Origin: Chitinophagaceae bacterium | GTDB taxonomy: Bacteria > Bacteroidota > Bacteroidia > Chitinophagales > Chitinophagaceae | Assembly: GCA_023251335.1 (NCBI GenBank) | Contig: JAHEZA010000033.1 | Span: 1 to 11,831 of the forward strand | DNA length: 11,831 bases | Direction: 5' to 3' | Part shown: positions 5,977 through 11,831 of the stretch, piece after piece | Layout of the letters: each line of letters begins with the position of its first letter | Numbering within the stretch: position 1 is the first letter of the stretch | Position numbers and translations under genes: made by a program | The notes under the pieces: model-generated | Told to the model about the DNA's origin: nothing | The model's database searches: none | The model's input: only the letters and a program-made list of their open reading frames with translations

Positions 5977-5998
5977 TGCCTCAATTTATTTTGAGGCA
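5977..5998 (-). terminator. Bidirectional terminator after rplQ
   Basis: TGCCTCAA (5977-5984) pairs perfectly with TTGAGGCA (5991-5998), with loop TTTATT. On the minus strand the hairpin is followed by nine T (5968-5976), so it ends the ribosomal operon 31 nt after the rplQ stop. On the plus strand a run of six T follows (6001-6006), so it can also stop transcription arriving from the left. Confidence 0.9.
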
Positions 5999-6028
5999 GC
6001 TTTTTTATAATATTCCAAAAAAATGTTT

Positions 6029-6817
6029 TTATCGCCCTGCGATCAATTTATCTTGTAGCTCCTTTAATTCATCCCATTTTTCGTCGGCAGCCAACTGAGC
6101 TTGCTCTGGCCAACTCGTAGGATCCTGCGCATTAAAATGGCCTTCTGATTTTTCTAATATTTCTTTTATATCTTCCGCTTTGCTTTCGGCTAATTTAGCG
6201 AATGAAGTAATGCCTGCTTCATGAAGTACCTCAGCGGCTTTCGGCCCAACTCCTTCAATTTTGGTTAAATCATCGCCTTTTTTACTTTTAGCCTTGGCCG
6301 CCGGAGCGCTTTCACTATCAGGTACTGGCTCTTTTTGAGGACTGGTTTCGGCTTTTGCAATCGGTCCGTCATGAGCGGCTGCTGTTTTTTTACTTCTTCC
6401 TGCCCTACGTGTTTTCTTTCCTGTTTCGGTCGTTTCCCCGATTCCTTTGCCATAAATTTCATTGTAATCAACCAATTCGATCATAGCCAATTCTGCGTTA
6501 TCCCCTACTCTCTTTCCTAACTTAATGACCCTTGTATAACCACCCGGACGGGATGCTATTTTAGGACTTATTACATCGAATAATTCTTTTACAGCAACTT
6601 TATCCTGGAGACGGCTGAATACCAACCGGCGTTGATGGGTTGTATTTTCTTTCGATTTTGTAATTAAAGGTTCTACAAAAGGACGTAAAGCTTTTGCCTT
6701 AGCTAATGTAGTTACTATCTTCTTGTGCTCAAATAACTGGCAAGAAAGATTGATAAGTAGGGCATTTCTATGACTGGCTGTTCTACCTAAGTTATTGATT
6801 TTATCTCCGTGGCGCAT
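6029..6817 (-). CDS. rplQ: 50S ribosomal protein bL17 with C-terminal helix-hairpin-helix extension
   Basis: The first ~125 residues are a normal bL17: [51 protein letters not shown] and [24 protein letters not shown]. bL17 is usually about 115-130 residues; this protein has 262. The extra part is a low-complexity Lys/Ala/Thr linker (about 126-180) and a compact domain starting [21 protein letters not shown] and ending [11 protein letters not shown]. The IEGVGPK and GITSF elements are those of a helix-hairpin-helix (DUF4332-like) domain, and a [12 protein letters not shown] stretch follows. From memory, Bacteroidota attach this domain to a few ribosomal proteins, including L21. Its role is unknown to me; nucleic-acid binding is the obvious guess. 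The gene ends the alpha-type operon and lies 96 bp after rpoA, with a hairpin just before its start. Confidence 0.96.
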   Translation of the reverse strand: MRHGDKINNLGRTASHRNALLINLSCQLFEHKKIVTTLAKAKALRPFVEPLITKSKENTTHQRRLVFSRLQDKVAVKELFDVISPKIASRPGGYTRVIKLGKRVGDNAELAMIELVDYNEIYGKGIGETTETGKKTRRAGRSKKTAAAHDGPIAKAETSPQKEPVPDSESAPAAKAKSKKGDDLTKIEGVGPKAAEVLHEAGITSFAKLAESKAEDIKEILEKSEGHFNAQDPTSWPEQAQLAADEKWDELKELQDKLIAGR

Positions 6818-6830
6818 GACTTTTATTTTT

Positions 6831-6859
6831 AGGTTATACCGTGTCAGGAATTATAACCT
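6831..6859 (-). promoter_or_regulatory. Hairpin in the rpoA-rplQ spacer, 13 nt before the rplQ start
   Basis: AGGTTATA (6831-6838) and TATAACCT (6852-6859) are a perfect 8-bp inverted repeat with a 13-nt loop. The loop can add a CC/GG pair with a small bulge. In the mRNA it would stand just ahead of the rplQ start codon. A second smaller dyad, TTAGC/GCTAA (6890-6894 and 6901-6905), lies closer to the rpoA stop. A regulatory role is inferred. Confidence 0.45.
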
Positions 6860-6913
6860 TTGTGAATGTTTATTTTATAAATTGGCTCATTAGCACATCA
6901 GCTAAGTGGCTTA

Positions 6914-7909
6914 TTATTCTTCGTCTAATTTTAATTTGCTAAGGTCTAACCCAAAACCAAGCCCTCTTTCATTCAATACCTGCTCAATTTCGCTTAAAGA
7001 TTTCTGGCCAAAATTCCTGAATTTCATCAGGTCTTCCTGTTCGTATTGAACCAGTTCGCTTAATGAATTTATTTTTGCAGCTTTAAGACAATTGAAAGCT
7101 CTTACAGAAAGATCCAGATCTTCGAGTGGTGTCTTCAATACTTTACGAAGCTGCAATGTTTGTTCATCAACGAGGTCTTCTTTCTTTTCTTCCTTATTAT
7201 CAAAAGTGATGTTTTCATCAGTGATGATCATTAGGTGCTGAATTAAAATTCTTGAAGCCTGCTTCACTGCTTCCTCTGGATGAATTGTTCCGTCAGTAAC
7301 TACATCCATTACCAATTTTTCAAAATCCGTTCTCTGCTCTACCCTTGTATTTTCTATGCTATATTTTACATTTTTTATTGGAGTATAAATAGCATCTACG
7401 GGAATGAATCCAAAATGTAAGCTTTTCTCTTTACTTTCTTCAGCGGGAACATATCCGCGGCCCTTCGCGATCATTATCTCAATATCTAATTTGGCGGAGT
7501 TGTCCATTGTGCAGATCAGCAAATTAGGATTCATTACTTCATATGCCGGAGAGGCCTCACCAATCATGCCGGCAGTAAATTCTGTTGTATTTTTTAAAGA
7601 AAGGCTTATTTTTTCTGTACCACTTTCCTGATCAGTCTTCTTTTTAAACCTCACCTGTTTCAGGTTAAGGATTATTTCAGTTACATCTTCAGTAATTCCT
7701 TTTATGGTTGCAAATTCGTGATCTGCTCCTGCGATGTTGATTCCTACAATTGCATATCCTTCCAGGGAATTAAGCAATACCCTGCGAAGTGCATTACCAA
7801 TTGTAACGCCATAACCAGGTTCTAACGGACGGAATTCGAATTGTGCTTCGAAATCTGTACTTTTTTGAAGAACGATTTTGTCTGGTTTTACAAAATTTAA
7901 AATGGCCAT
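6914..7909 (-). CDS. rpoA: DNA-directed RNA polymerase subunit alpha
   Basis: The alpha subunit forms the dimer that nucleates RNA polymerase assembly, and its C-terminal domain contacts promoter DNA and activators. The protein has 331 residues, a normal length. The N-terminal domain shows FEFRPLEPGYGVTIGNALRRVLLNSLEGYA, including the conserved GNALRR assembly motif, and later FGFIPVDAIYTPIKNVKYSIENTRV. An acidic/Lys linker (KEEKKEDLVDEQ) leads into the CTD with LDLSVRAFNCLKAAKI and RNFGQKSLSEI. These keep the Arg, Asn, Lys and Gly-x-Lys-Ser that bind UP elements in E. coli. The reading frame ends in a tandem TAATAA. It sits 77 bp after rpsD in the operon. Confidence 0.98.
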   Translation of the reverse strand: MAILNFVKPDKIVLQKSTDFEAQFEFRPLEPGYGVTIGNALRRVLLNSLEGYAIVGINIAGADHEFATIKGITEDVTEIILNLKQVRFKKKTDQESGTEKISLSLKNTTEFTAGMIGEASPAYEVMNPNLLICTMDNSAKLDIEIMIAKGRGYVPAEESKEKSLHFGFIPVDAIYTPIKNVKYSIENTRVEQRTDFEKLVMDVVTDGTIHPEEAVKQASRILIQHLMIITDENITFDNKEEKKEDLVDEQTLQLRKVLKTPLEDLDLSVRAFNCLKAAKINSLSELVQYEQEDLMKFRNFGQKSLSEIEQVLNERGLGFGLDLSKLKLDEE

Positions 7910-7986
7910 TTTTTTTATTTTGTTTTATTGATTGAATTTTTGTTTCCTTCCTACGCCTTGCGACTTTATTCTTCCTGCTTATCCTA

Positions 7987-8592
7987 TTATTTACTATACA
8001 ATTCGACGATGAGAGATTCCTTTATATTTTCAGGAACACTTTCTCTTTCCGGATAAGCCATAAATGTGCCTTTCATTTCACCTTCATTCCACTCGAGCCA
8101 ATTGAATTTTGGATTTTTGGGGCGAAGATTAGAAGTGATAGCAGTATTATGCGCAGCTTTTTCTTTAAGAGAAATTACATCTCCCGGTTTTAAAGAATAA
8201 GAAGGAATATTTAATACCTCACCATTTACAGTAATATGCTTATGCGAAACTAATTGGCGTGCCGCCTGCCGGCTGGGTGCAATTCCCATACGAAAAACGG
8301 TGTTGTCCAAACGCGCTTCCAATAATTTTATTAACTGTTCGCCTGTAACGCCTTTACGACGTGCGGCTTCATTAAAGGTATTGCGAAATTGCTTTTCCAA
8401 AAGACCATAAGTATATTTAGCCTTTTGCTTTTCACGAAGCTGAAGCGCATATTCACCAAGGCTTTTGCGCTTGCGTGCTGCTCCATGCATTCCCGGAGGG
8501 TTGCTGTTTTTTGTTAGCCATTTTCCATTCCCTGTAATAGGTTCTCCGAATATCCTGGAGATTTTGGTTTTTGGTCCTGTGTAACGAGCCAT
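7987..8592 (-). CDS. rpsD: 30S ribosomal protein uS4
   Basis: This is a 201-aa primary 16S rRNA binder that starts 30S assembly and, in E. coli and Bacillus, represses its own operon through an mRNA structure. The sequence has [19 protein letters not shown] and [26 protein letters not shown]. The S4 RNA-binding domain follows: [39 protein letters not shown] with LKPGDVISL. The N-terminal region has no cysteines, so this is the zinc-free form. The C-terminus [14 protein letters not shown] is typical. Long structured spacers within this operon may be its regulatory targets, but that is inference. Confidence 0.98.
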   Translation of the reverse strand: MARYTGPKTKISRIFGEPITGNGKWLTKNSNPPGMHGAARKRKSLGEYALQLREKQKAKYTYGLLEKQFRNTFNEAARRKGVTGEQLIKLLEARLDNTVFRMGIAPSRQAARQLVSHKHITVNGEVLNIPSYSLKPGDVISLKEKAAHNTAITSNLRPKNPKFNWLEWNEGEMKGTFMAYPERESVPENIKESLIVELYSK

Positions 8593-8672
8593 AGTTGTTT
8601 TTTTGATTTTTTAGTGTCGGTGCATCATCATTAAAAATCGAAAATTAATAATACACCCGGTTATTAAAATAA

Positions 8673-8716
8673 ATCTGATATTCTCATGTCTGATTCCAGA
8701 CATCCAAAAATCAGAT
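8673..8716 (-). promoter_or_regulatory. Nested hairpins in the rpsK-rpsD spacer
   Basis: The inner stem is ATGTCTG (8686-8692) with CAGACAT (8697-8703), 7 bp with a 4-nt loop. The outer stem is ATCTGAT (8673-8679) with ATCAGAT (8710-8716), 7 bp. The whole lies 12 nt after the rpsK stop. No real T-run follows, so it is more likely a processing, stability or protein-binding element than a terminator. Confidence 0.5.
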
Positions 8717-8727
8717 ATCGTACATTT

Positions 8728-9126
8728 TTATACTCTTCTCTTTTTGGGAGGACGGCAACCATTGTGGGGCAAAGGAGTAATGTCTTTGATCATTACTACT
8801 TCAATACCTGATTGAGATAGAGACCTAATAGCCCCTTCGCGTCCGGAGCCTGGTCCCTTTACGAAAACATCAACACGTTTTAAACCTGCGTCCATAGCAA
8901 CTTTGGCTGCATCAGCGGCGGCCATCTGTGCTGCATACGGCGTGTTCTTCTTAGAACCACGAAACCCCATTTTACCAGCAGAAGACCATGCAATCACCTG
9001 ACCTTGCTTATTGGTTAAACTAATAATGATGTTGTTGAAACTTGCTACGATGTGTGCATCTCCATAAGGTTCTACTTTTACAACTCTTTTCTTGGAAGAC
9101 GATTTCGTGTTTGTTGCTTTTGCCAT
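8728..9126 (-). CDS. rpsK: 30S ribosomal protein uS11
   Basis: uS11 (132 aa) sits on the platform of the small subunit near the mRNA exit channel. The basic N-terminal tail ([16 protein letters not shown]) is followed by [18 protein letters not shown]. Next come [39 protein letters not shown] and the invariant end [18 protein letters not shown]. Length and all blocks are normal. The neighbours rpsM (upstream) and rpsD (downstream) are in standard alpha-operon order, but both spacers are long (168 and 135 bp). Confidence 0.98.
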   Translation of the reverse strand: MAKATNTKSSSKKRVVKVEPYGDAHIVASFNNIIISLTNKQGQVIAWSSAGKMGFRGSKKNTPYAAQMAAADAAKVAMDAGLKRVDVFVKGPGSGREGAIRSLSQSGIEVVMIKDITPLPHNGCRPPKKRRV

Positions 9127-9294
9127 AATGAATCCTGATAGGTAATCTTTAAAATTTGTTTGTCCACTGGTCCAGTACTTCCTGGAACTGTGCTTGAATC
9201 AACCCTACTTCCGGCTTTTAGAGATCTGGTTTTGATTCAAAAATATAAGCCTTTTTGCATTGGCTTTCAGCGCTGAGCTTAAGCCTTTTAGCAA
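9127..9294 (-). promoter_or_regulatory. Structured 168-bp rpsM-rpsK spacer with alternative hairpins
   Basis: No ORF is supported here. In RNA order, GGCUU (9285-9281) can pair with AAGCC (9266-9262). That same AAGCC can instead pair with a second GGCUU (9251-9247), which is followed by AUAUUUUUG. TCAGCGCTGA (9267-9276) is a perfect palindrome inside the first option. Further on, TTGATTCAA and TTGAATCAA (9232-9240, 9194-9202) form a 9-bp stem, and CCAG/CTGG a small one. The element TAAGCCTTTTnGCA also repeats directly (9246-9259, 9280-9293, one mismatch). A switch-like role is inferred. Confidence 0.45.
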
Positions 9295-9675
9295 TTATTT
9301 CTTAGGCGCCTTTTTCTTTCCGGCTACTGTTTTACGTTTGCCCTTACGGGTACGGCTGTTAGTACGAGTACGTTGACCGCGCAACGGCAACCCTTTGCGA
9401 TGCCTTAGTCCACGGTAACAGGCAATATCCAACAAACGTTTGATATTTGTTTGTACTTCACTGCGTAACGCACCTTCCGTCTTAAATTCACTGCTGATGA
9501 TATTACGGATAGCCGTCTGCTCTTCGTCATCCCACTGATTTACTTTTTTATCGTAATCTACATTTGCTTTTTCCAAAATATAACGGGCAGTGGATTTTCC
9601 AATGCCATATATATAGGTAAGGCCAATTTCGCCTCTTTTATTTTTTGGTAAATCTATACCGGCAATACGCGCCAT
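9295..9675 (-). CDS. rpsM: 30S ribosomal protein uS13
   Basis: uS13 (126 aa) is in the head of the small subunit and contacts the large subunit and P-site tRNA. Visible blocks are [30 protein letters not shown] (the helix-two-turn-helix region), then [40 protein letters not shown]. The Lys-rich tail ends KKKAPKK and reaches the P site in known structures. It follows rpmJ by 74 bp, with a hairpin in between. In E. coli the rpsM leader is the target of uS4 repression. Confidence 0.98.
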   Translation of the reverse strand: MARIAGIDLPKNKRGEIGLTYIYGIGKSTARYILEKANVDYDKKVNQWDDEEQTAIRNIISSEFKTEGALRSEVQTNIKRLLDIACYRGLRHRKGLPLRGQRTRTNSRTRKGKRKTVAGKKKAPKK

Positions 9676-9713
9676 AAGAATTATTAATTTTTATTTTTCA
9701 ATTTTTATTTTTG

Positions 9714-9747
9714 CATTGTCACCCGAACTTTCGAATGGTGCGCAATG
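9714..9747 (-). promoter_or_regulatory. Three-tier hairpin between rpmJ and rpsM
   Basis: CATTG (9714-9718) pairs with CAATG (9743-9747), CACC (9720-9723) with GGTG (9737-9740), and CGAA (9724-9727) with TTCG (9730-9733), separated by small internal loops. It begins two bases after the rpmJ stop. An A-rich, not T-rich, stretch of about 38 nt leads to the rpsM ATG, so it is not a terminator. It is a candidate regulatory or processing structure. Confidence 0.5.
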
Positions 9748-9749
9748 GA

Positions 9750-9866
9750 TTATCCCTGCCTTTGCTTATAGCGTGGATTCTTTTTATTAATCACATATAG
9801 CCTGCCTTTTCGCCTTACTATTTTGCAATCAACGCTTCTCTTTTTTATTGCAGCCCTTACTTTCAT
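9750..9866 (-). CDS. rpmJ: 50S ribosomal protein bL36
   Basis: The 38-aa protein begins [20 protein letters not shown] and ends [10 protein letters not shown], the exact size and pattern of bL36, the smallest large-subunit protein. Of the four zinc ligands in the zinc-binding form, only Cys14 remains. Positions 11 and 27 are Ser and Asn, and the His near 32-33 is Arg-Tyr, so this is the zinc-independent type usual in Bacteroidota. The frame is open further upstream to 9941, but that would overlap infA by 41 bp and add 25 residues unlike any bL36. The ATG at 9866, 34 bp after the infA stop, is clearly the start. Confidence 0.97.
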   Translation of the reverse strand: MKVRAAIKKRSVDCKIVRRKGRLYVINKKNPRYKQRQG

Positions 9867-9900
9867 GATCTCACTTTTATTTTTATCTGTGAAAAGTTTG

Positions 9901-10119
9901 TTATTTATATCTGAAAATGATTCGTCCCCTTGATAAATCATAAGGACTCATTTCAACTCCTACCTTATCGCCCGGCAATATTTTGATATAATGCATGCGC
10001 ATTTTACCGGAAATCGTTGCCAAAATTTCATGGCCATTTTCAAGCTTCACCCTGAACATCGCATTGGATAAGGCTTCCAGGATAGTTCCGTCTTGTTTAA
10101 TTAGCGCTTGTTTAGCCAT
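9901..10119 (-). CDS. infA: Translation initiation factor IF-1
   Basis: IF-1 (72 aa) is an OB-fold protein that occupies the A site of the 30S subunit during initiation. The sequence [72 protein letters not shown] has the standard length. It also has the blocks AMFRV.LENGH, GKMRM.YI.ILPGDKV.VE and SPYDL.RGRI..R. It is the first gene of the operon here. Its start is about 17 nt downstream of a TATCTTTG -7 element, with no Shine-Dalgarno, so the mRNA leader should be only about 10-12 nt. No map or secY gene lies upstream. Confidence 0.98.
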   Translation of the reverse strand: MAKQALIKQDGTILEALSNAMFRVKLENGHEILATISGKMRMHYIKILPGDKVGVEMSPYDLSRGRIIFRYK

Positions 10120-10135
10120 AATATTTTTGGAGGCG

Positions 10136-10143
10136 CAAAGATA
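10136..10143 (-). promoter_or_regulatory. -7 element of the infA-rplQ operon promoter
   Basis: The minus strand reads TATCTTTG, a full match to TAnnTTTG and identical to the -7 element of the antitoxin promoter. The predicted transcription start is near 10131. No TTTG is present at the -33 position. Instead a long A/T tract (about 10151-10173) lies upstream, which could act as an UP-like element. Confidence 0.6.
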
Positions 10144-10258
10144 AGTGTATTAATTTAATTTTTTTAAAAAAAATAGCTTCCTTTATTGTCATATTCTAAA
10201 AACAGAAAATTATAGTTACTATGCCGTTTTTTGCTATCGGTTATACTTCCAATTAGCT

Positions 10259-10288
10259 TTTGGACGTTATTCATTTTCTATATATTTG
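10259..10288 (+). promoter_or_regulatory. Bacteroidota-type promoter of the lipoprotein gene
   Basis: TTTG (10259-10262), an 18-bp spacer and TATATTTG (10281-10288) form a complete Bacteroidota promoter. The predicted transcription start is near 10293, leaving a ~20-nt A-rich leader before the ATG at 10314. This rules out the upstream in-frame ATG at 10260. Confidence 0.75.
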
Positions 10289-10313
10289 CCCATCAAACCC
10301 TCAAAAAGACAAA

Positions 10314-10994
10314 ATGAAAACAAAAAGTCTATTTTTTTTGATCGCTTCGGTAATTCTCGCTTCCTGCGGTAAAGACGACACAAACTCACCCAATACGGCG
10401 CATGATCCATACATGAATGCCAATGACGGTAGTTCATGGACCTATCATGAAGTGAATTCTTCCGGCGATGTTCCGATAAGCGGAGATTATACAATCACTT
10501 CAACAGCAAATGACACCACCATCAATAGTAGAAAATATCATGTTTACAATTATTCGTATGGTGGCAATCAATATTTGAATGTTTCAGGTAGCGATTATTA
10601 TCAATTTGATTCTATTCCCGGAGGTGTTGGTGGAAATGTGGAAAGATTATATTTAAAAGATAACGCCGCCGTCGGAGCCACCTGGGATCAGGATTTTATT
10701 TTTAATATCCCTGACTTTCCAATTGCAATACCATTAACAGTTTCGAATAAGATAATTGATAAAGGCAATTCAAGAACTGTAAACGGAATTATTTATTCTA
10801 ATGTCATTCATGTTTCTACCACGCTATCTTCAGCGTTCATAACCACCCCATCGGAATTTACATCAAGTATAGATAGTTATTACGCCGAAAATTACGGGCT
10901 GATAGAAAACAGCACTCTTATTCACATTCATTCTCAAGGTCTGGAGAAGGATATTGATATCAAAACACAATTAATGAGCGCGGTATTGAAATAA
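10314..10994 (+). CDS. Putative surface-exposed lipoprotein of unknown function
   Basis: This 226-aa protein has a lipoprotein signal peptide: MKTKSLFFLIASVILASC, with lipobox L-A-S-C and Cys18 as the lipidated residue. The mature end C-G-K-D-D-T fits the Bacteroidota lipoprotein export signal (Lys followed by two acidic residues) described in Capnocytophaga, which sends lipoproteins to the cell surface. The rest is rich in Ser, Thr, Asn, Tyr and Asp. It reads as repeated beta-strands (DGSSWTYHEVNSSG, DYTITSTANDTTINSRKYHVY, YLKDNAAVGATWDQDF, YYAENYGLIE). I recognise no catalytic motif. The start at 10314 is set by the lipobox and by the promoter at 10259-10288. The gene diverges from infA and converges with the next gene, 5 bp apart, with no clear terminator between them. 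Confidence 0.82.
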   Translation: MKTKSLFFLIASVILASCGKDDTNSPNTAHDPYMNANDGSSWTYHEVNSSGDVPISGDYTITSTANDTTINSRKYHVYNYSYGGNQYLNVSGSDYYQFDSIPGGVGGNVERLYLKDNAAVGATWDQDFIFNIPDFPIAIPLTVSNKIIDKGNSRTVNGIIYSNVIHVSTTLSSAFITTPSEFTSSIDSYYAENYGLIENSTLIHIHSQGLEKDIDIKTQLMSAVLK

Positions 10995-10999
10995 ATTTA

Positions 11000-11404
11000 T
11001 TAAATTACCTGGTCATTCAGATGCACTTTCGTCATCGCTGTATAATGATTTTGCAACACATGCATCGGGATTTCGTGAGTCATTATTCTTTTTTCATCTC
11101 TATACCATATTTCGAAGTGTGAAAAATCATCCTGCTTTGGCGTTTGAATACGGAACGCTCCCTTCATATATTTTACAGTACCATCGTCATTTACATGTTT
11201 GGTAAATTTCAATTTAAGTAATTGTTCTTCATCTACAGGTAAAGGATAAAGGTCTTCCGGGCTGAAGTAGAGGCTTTGAATACCGTTATTCACACTAACT
11301 TCTTTTTCGTCGTGGTTAAAGTCCATGACTTGCCCACGCCATGCCTGGCCATCACTTTCAGCCAACACATAATCACCTTTTTTTAATTCACTGAATTTGA
11401 TCAT
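11000..11404 (-). CDS. Uncharacterised protein, 134 aa
   Basis: A soluble protein with no signal peptide or TM segment. The N-terminal ~55 residues (MIKFSELKKGDYVLAESDGQAWRGQVMDFNHDEKEVSVNNG, then SPEDLYPLPVDEEQL) look like a small SH3/KOW-like beta barrel of the 'GD.V....G...G.V' kind. The C-terminal half has several strands and a final helix (MHVLQNHYTAMTKVHLN). The combination 'lyPLP...E.LLkl.F' with a closing 'LQN.Y.a.t' resembles a short-protein family I remember from many Bacteroidota genomes, none with a known function. The gene lies 66 bp downstream of the dioxygenase gene on the same strand and may share its transcript. I assign no function. Confidence 0.75.
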   Translation of the reverse strand: MIKFSELKKGDYVLAESDGQAWRGQVMDFNHDEKEVSVNNGIQSLYFSPEDLYPLPVDEEQLLKLKFTKHVNDDGTVKYMKGAFRIQTPKQDDFSHFEIWYRDEKRIMTHEIPMHVLQNHYTAMTKVHLNDQVI

Positions 11405-11470
11405 ATAAAAAATTTTTGCTCAATTTATGAAAAAAAACAATTGCTAATTACCTAACTTAATATTTAATCA

Positions 11471-11831
11471 TTATTCTGCCCAACTCATCATATAATTCTC
11501 ATCTTCTATTTCCAAAGCTTGTTTGGTAAGTTGCAATGGATGAAAAGTATCTACCATAACAGCGAGCTCTTTGGTTTCTTTCATCCCAATACTTTTTTCA
11601 ACCGCTCCCGGATGTGGACCATGCGGAATACCACCAGGATGAAGCGTGATCATCCCGCGGGTAACATGCTTGCGACTCATAAAATCACCATCCACATAAT
11701 ATAATAGCTCATCGCTATCTATGTTACTATGATTATAAGGTGCGGGAATAGCTAATGGCTGATAATCGAAAAGACGCGGGACAAAAGAGCAGATCACAAA
11801 ATTATGCCCCTCAAATGTAAGATGAACAGGT
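11471..11831 (-). CDS. hmgA: Homogentisate 1,2-dioxygenase (partial, N-terminus outside window)
   Basis: The last 119 codons are visible and the frame stays open to the right edge. The enzyme opens the homogentisate ring with O2 and Fe2+, giving maleylacetoacetate in tyrosine/phenylalanine breakdown. The visible part begins PVHLTFEGHNFVICSFVPRL, then has IPAPYNHSNIDSDELLYY, GDFMSR and TLHPGGIPHGPHPGAVEKSIG, the best-conserved C-terminal blocks of the family. The His in PYNHSN and the acidic residue 6-7 positions on correspond to the first iron ligands, and the His in IPHGPHP to the third. An apparent GTG start at 11797 is an internal Val codon, since the conserved sequence continues upstream of it. 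The C-terminus (ENYMMSWAE) looks complete. No terminator is evident after the stop. Confidence 0.93.
   Translation of the reverse strand, partial: PVHLTFEGHNFVICSFVPRLFDYQPLAIPAPYNHSNIDSDELLYYVDGDFMSRKHVTRGMITLHPGGIPHGPHPGAVEKSIGMKETKELAVMVDTFHPLQLTKQALEIEDENYMMSWAE

Noticed and set aside
9714..9747. Reading the rpmJ-rpsM hairpin as a terminator
   Set aside because: On the transcribed (minus) strand it is followed by A-rich DNA, not T-rich, and essential genes lie downstream.
9867..9941. Longer rpmJ start adding 25 residues
   Set aside because: It overlaps infA, the added residues do not resemble any bL36, and the ATG at 9866 gives the exact family length.
10260..10313. Longer lipoprotein start adding 18 residues
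   Set aside because: The added stretch covers the TTTG/TATATTTG promoter and would bury the signal peptide; the lipobox fits a start at 10314.
1..11831. CRISPR array, tRNA, rRNA, insertion sequence or prophage
   Set aside because: I found no regularly spaced repeats, cloverleaf, rRNA-like segment, transposase/integrase frame or terminal inverted repeats.

Overview
The window looks like chromosomal DNA of a Bacteroidota bacterium, probably from the Chitinophagaceae or a near relative. It is AT-rich and purine-rich Shine-Dalgarno sequences are missing before most genes. At least five start regions carry the Bacteroidota-type -7 element TAnnTTTG, and two of these also have a TTTG element 18-19 bp upstream. 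The ribosomal proteins, an L17 with a C-terminal helix-hairpin-helix extension and a lipoprotein with a C-x-K-D-D export signal all fit this phylum.

Left part (1-2500). On the minus strand, an ABC-2 type permease gene is followed after one base by a membrane-anchored SRPBCC-like gene that runs off the left edge. Divergent from them is a two-gene toxin-antitoxin module: a Xre/MbcA/ParS-type antitoxin and a RES-domain toxin of the NAD+-degrading family, with an ATGA overlap. Its promoter carries a 10-bp direct repeat on both sides of the -7 element, a good candidate for the autoregulatory operator.

Middle left (2504-5700). The toxin gene is followed after 6 bp by folK (HPPK, folate synthesis). 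Next come a deoxynucleoside kinase gene with its own promoter and an 18-bp dyad, and then an MFS exporter. A small secreted protein of unknown function follows, apparently starting at TTG, and ends in a strong intrinsic terminator. A roughly 390-bp gene-free stretch (5640-6028) then holds two diverged copies of a 50-bp sequence, a cluster of inverted AAGAAT half-sites and a bidirectional terminator.

Ribosomal operon (6029-10119, minus strand). Transcription order is infA-rpmJ-rpsM-rpsK-rpsD-rpoA-rplQ, an alpha-type operon that supplies IF-1, bL36, uS13, uS11, uS4, RNA polymerase alpha and bL17. Here it begins with infA behind a TATCTTTG promoter, and secY/map are not upstream. Spacers are long (34-168 bp). 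Four of them contain inverted repeats, including one with mutually exclusive pairings next to a short U-run; these are candidates for translational or transcriptional control.

Right part (10120-11831). A surface-type lipoprotein gene diverges from infA. It converges, 5 bp apart, with an uncharacterised 134-aa gene. Upstream of that, on the same strand, is the 3' end of a homogentisate 1,2-dioxygenase gene (tyrosine/phenylalanine catabolism), cut by the right edge. No tRNA, rRNA, CRISPR array, insertion sequence or prophage was recognised.
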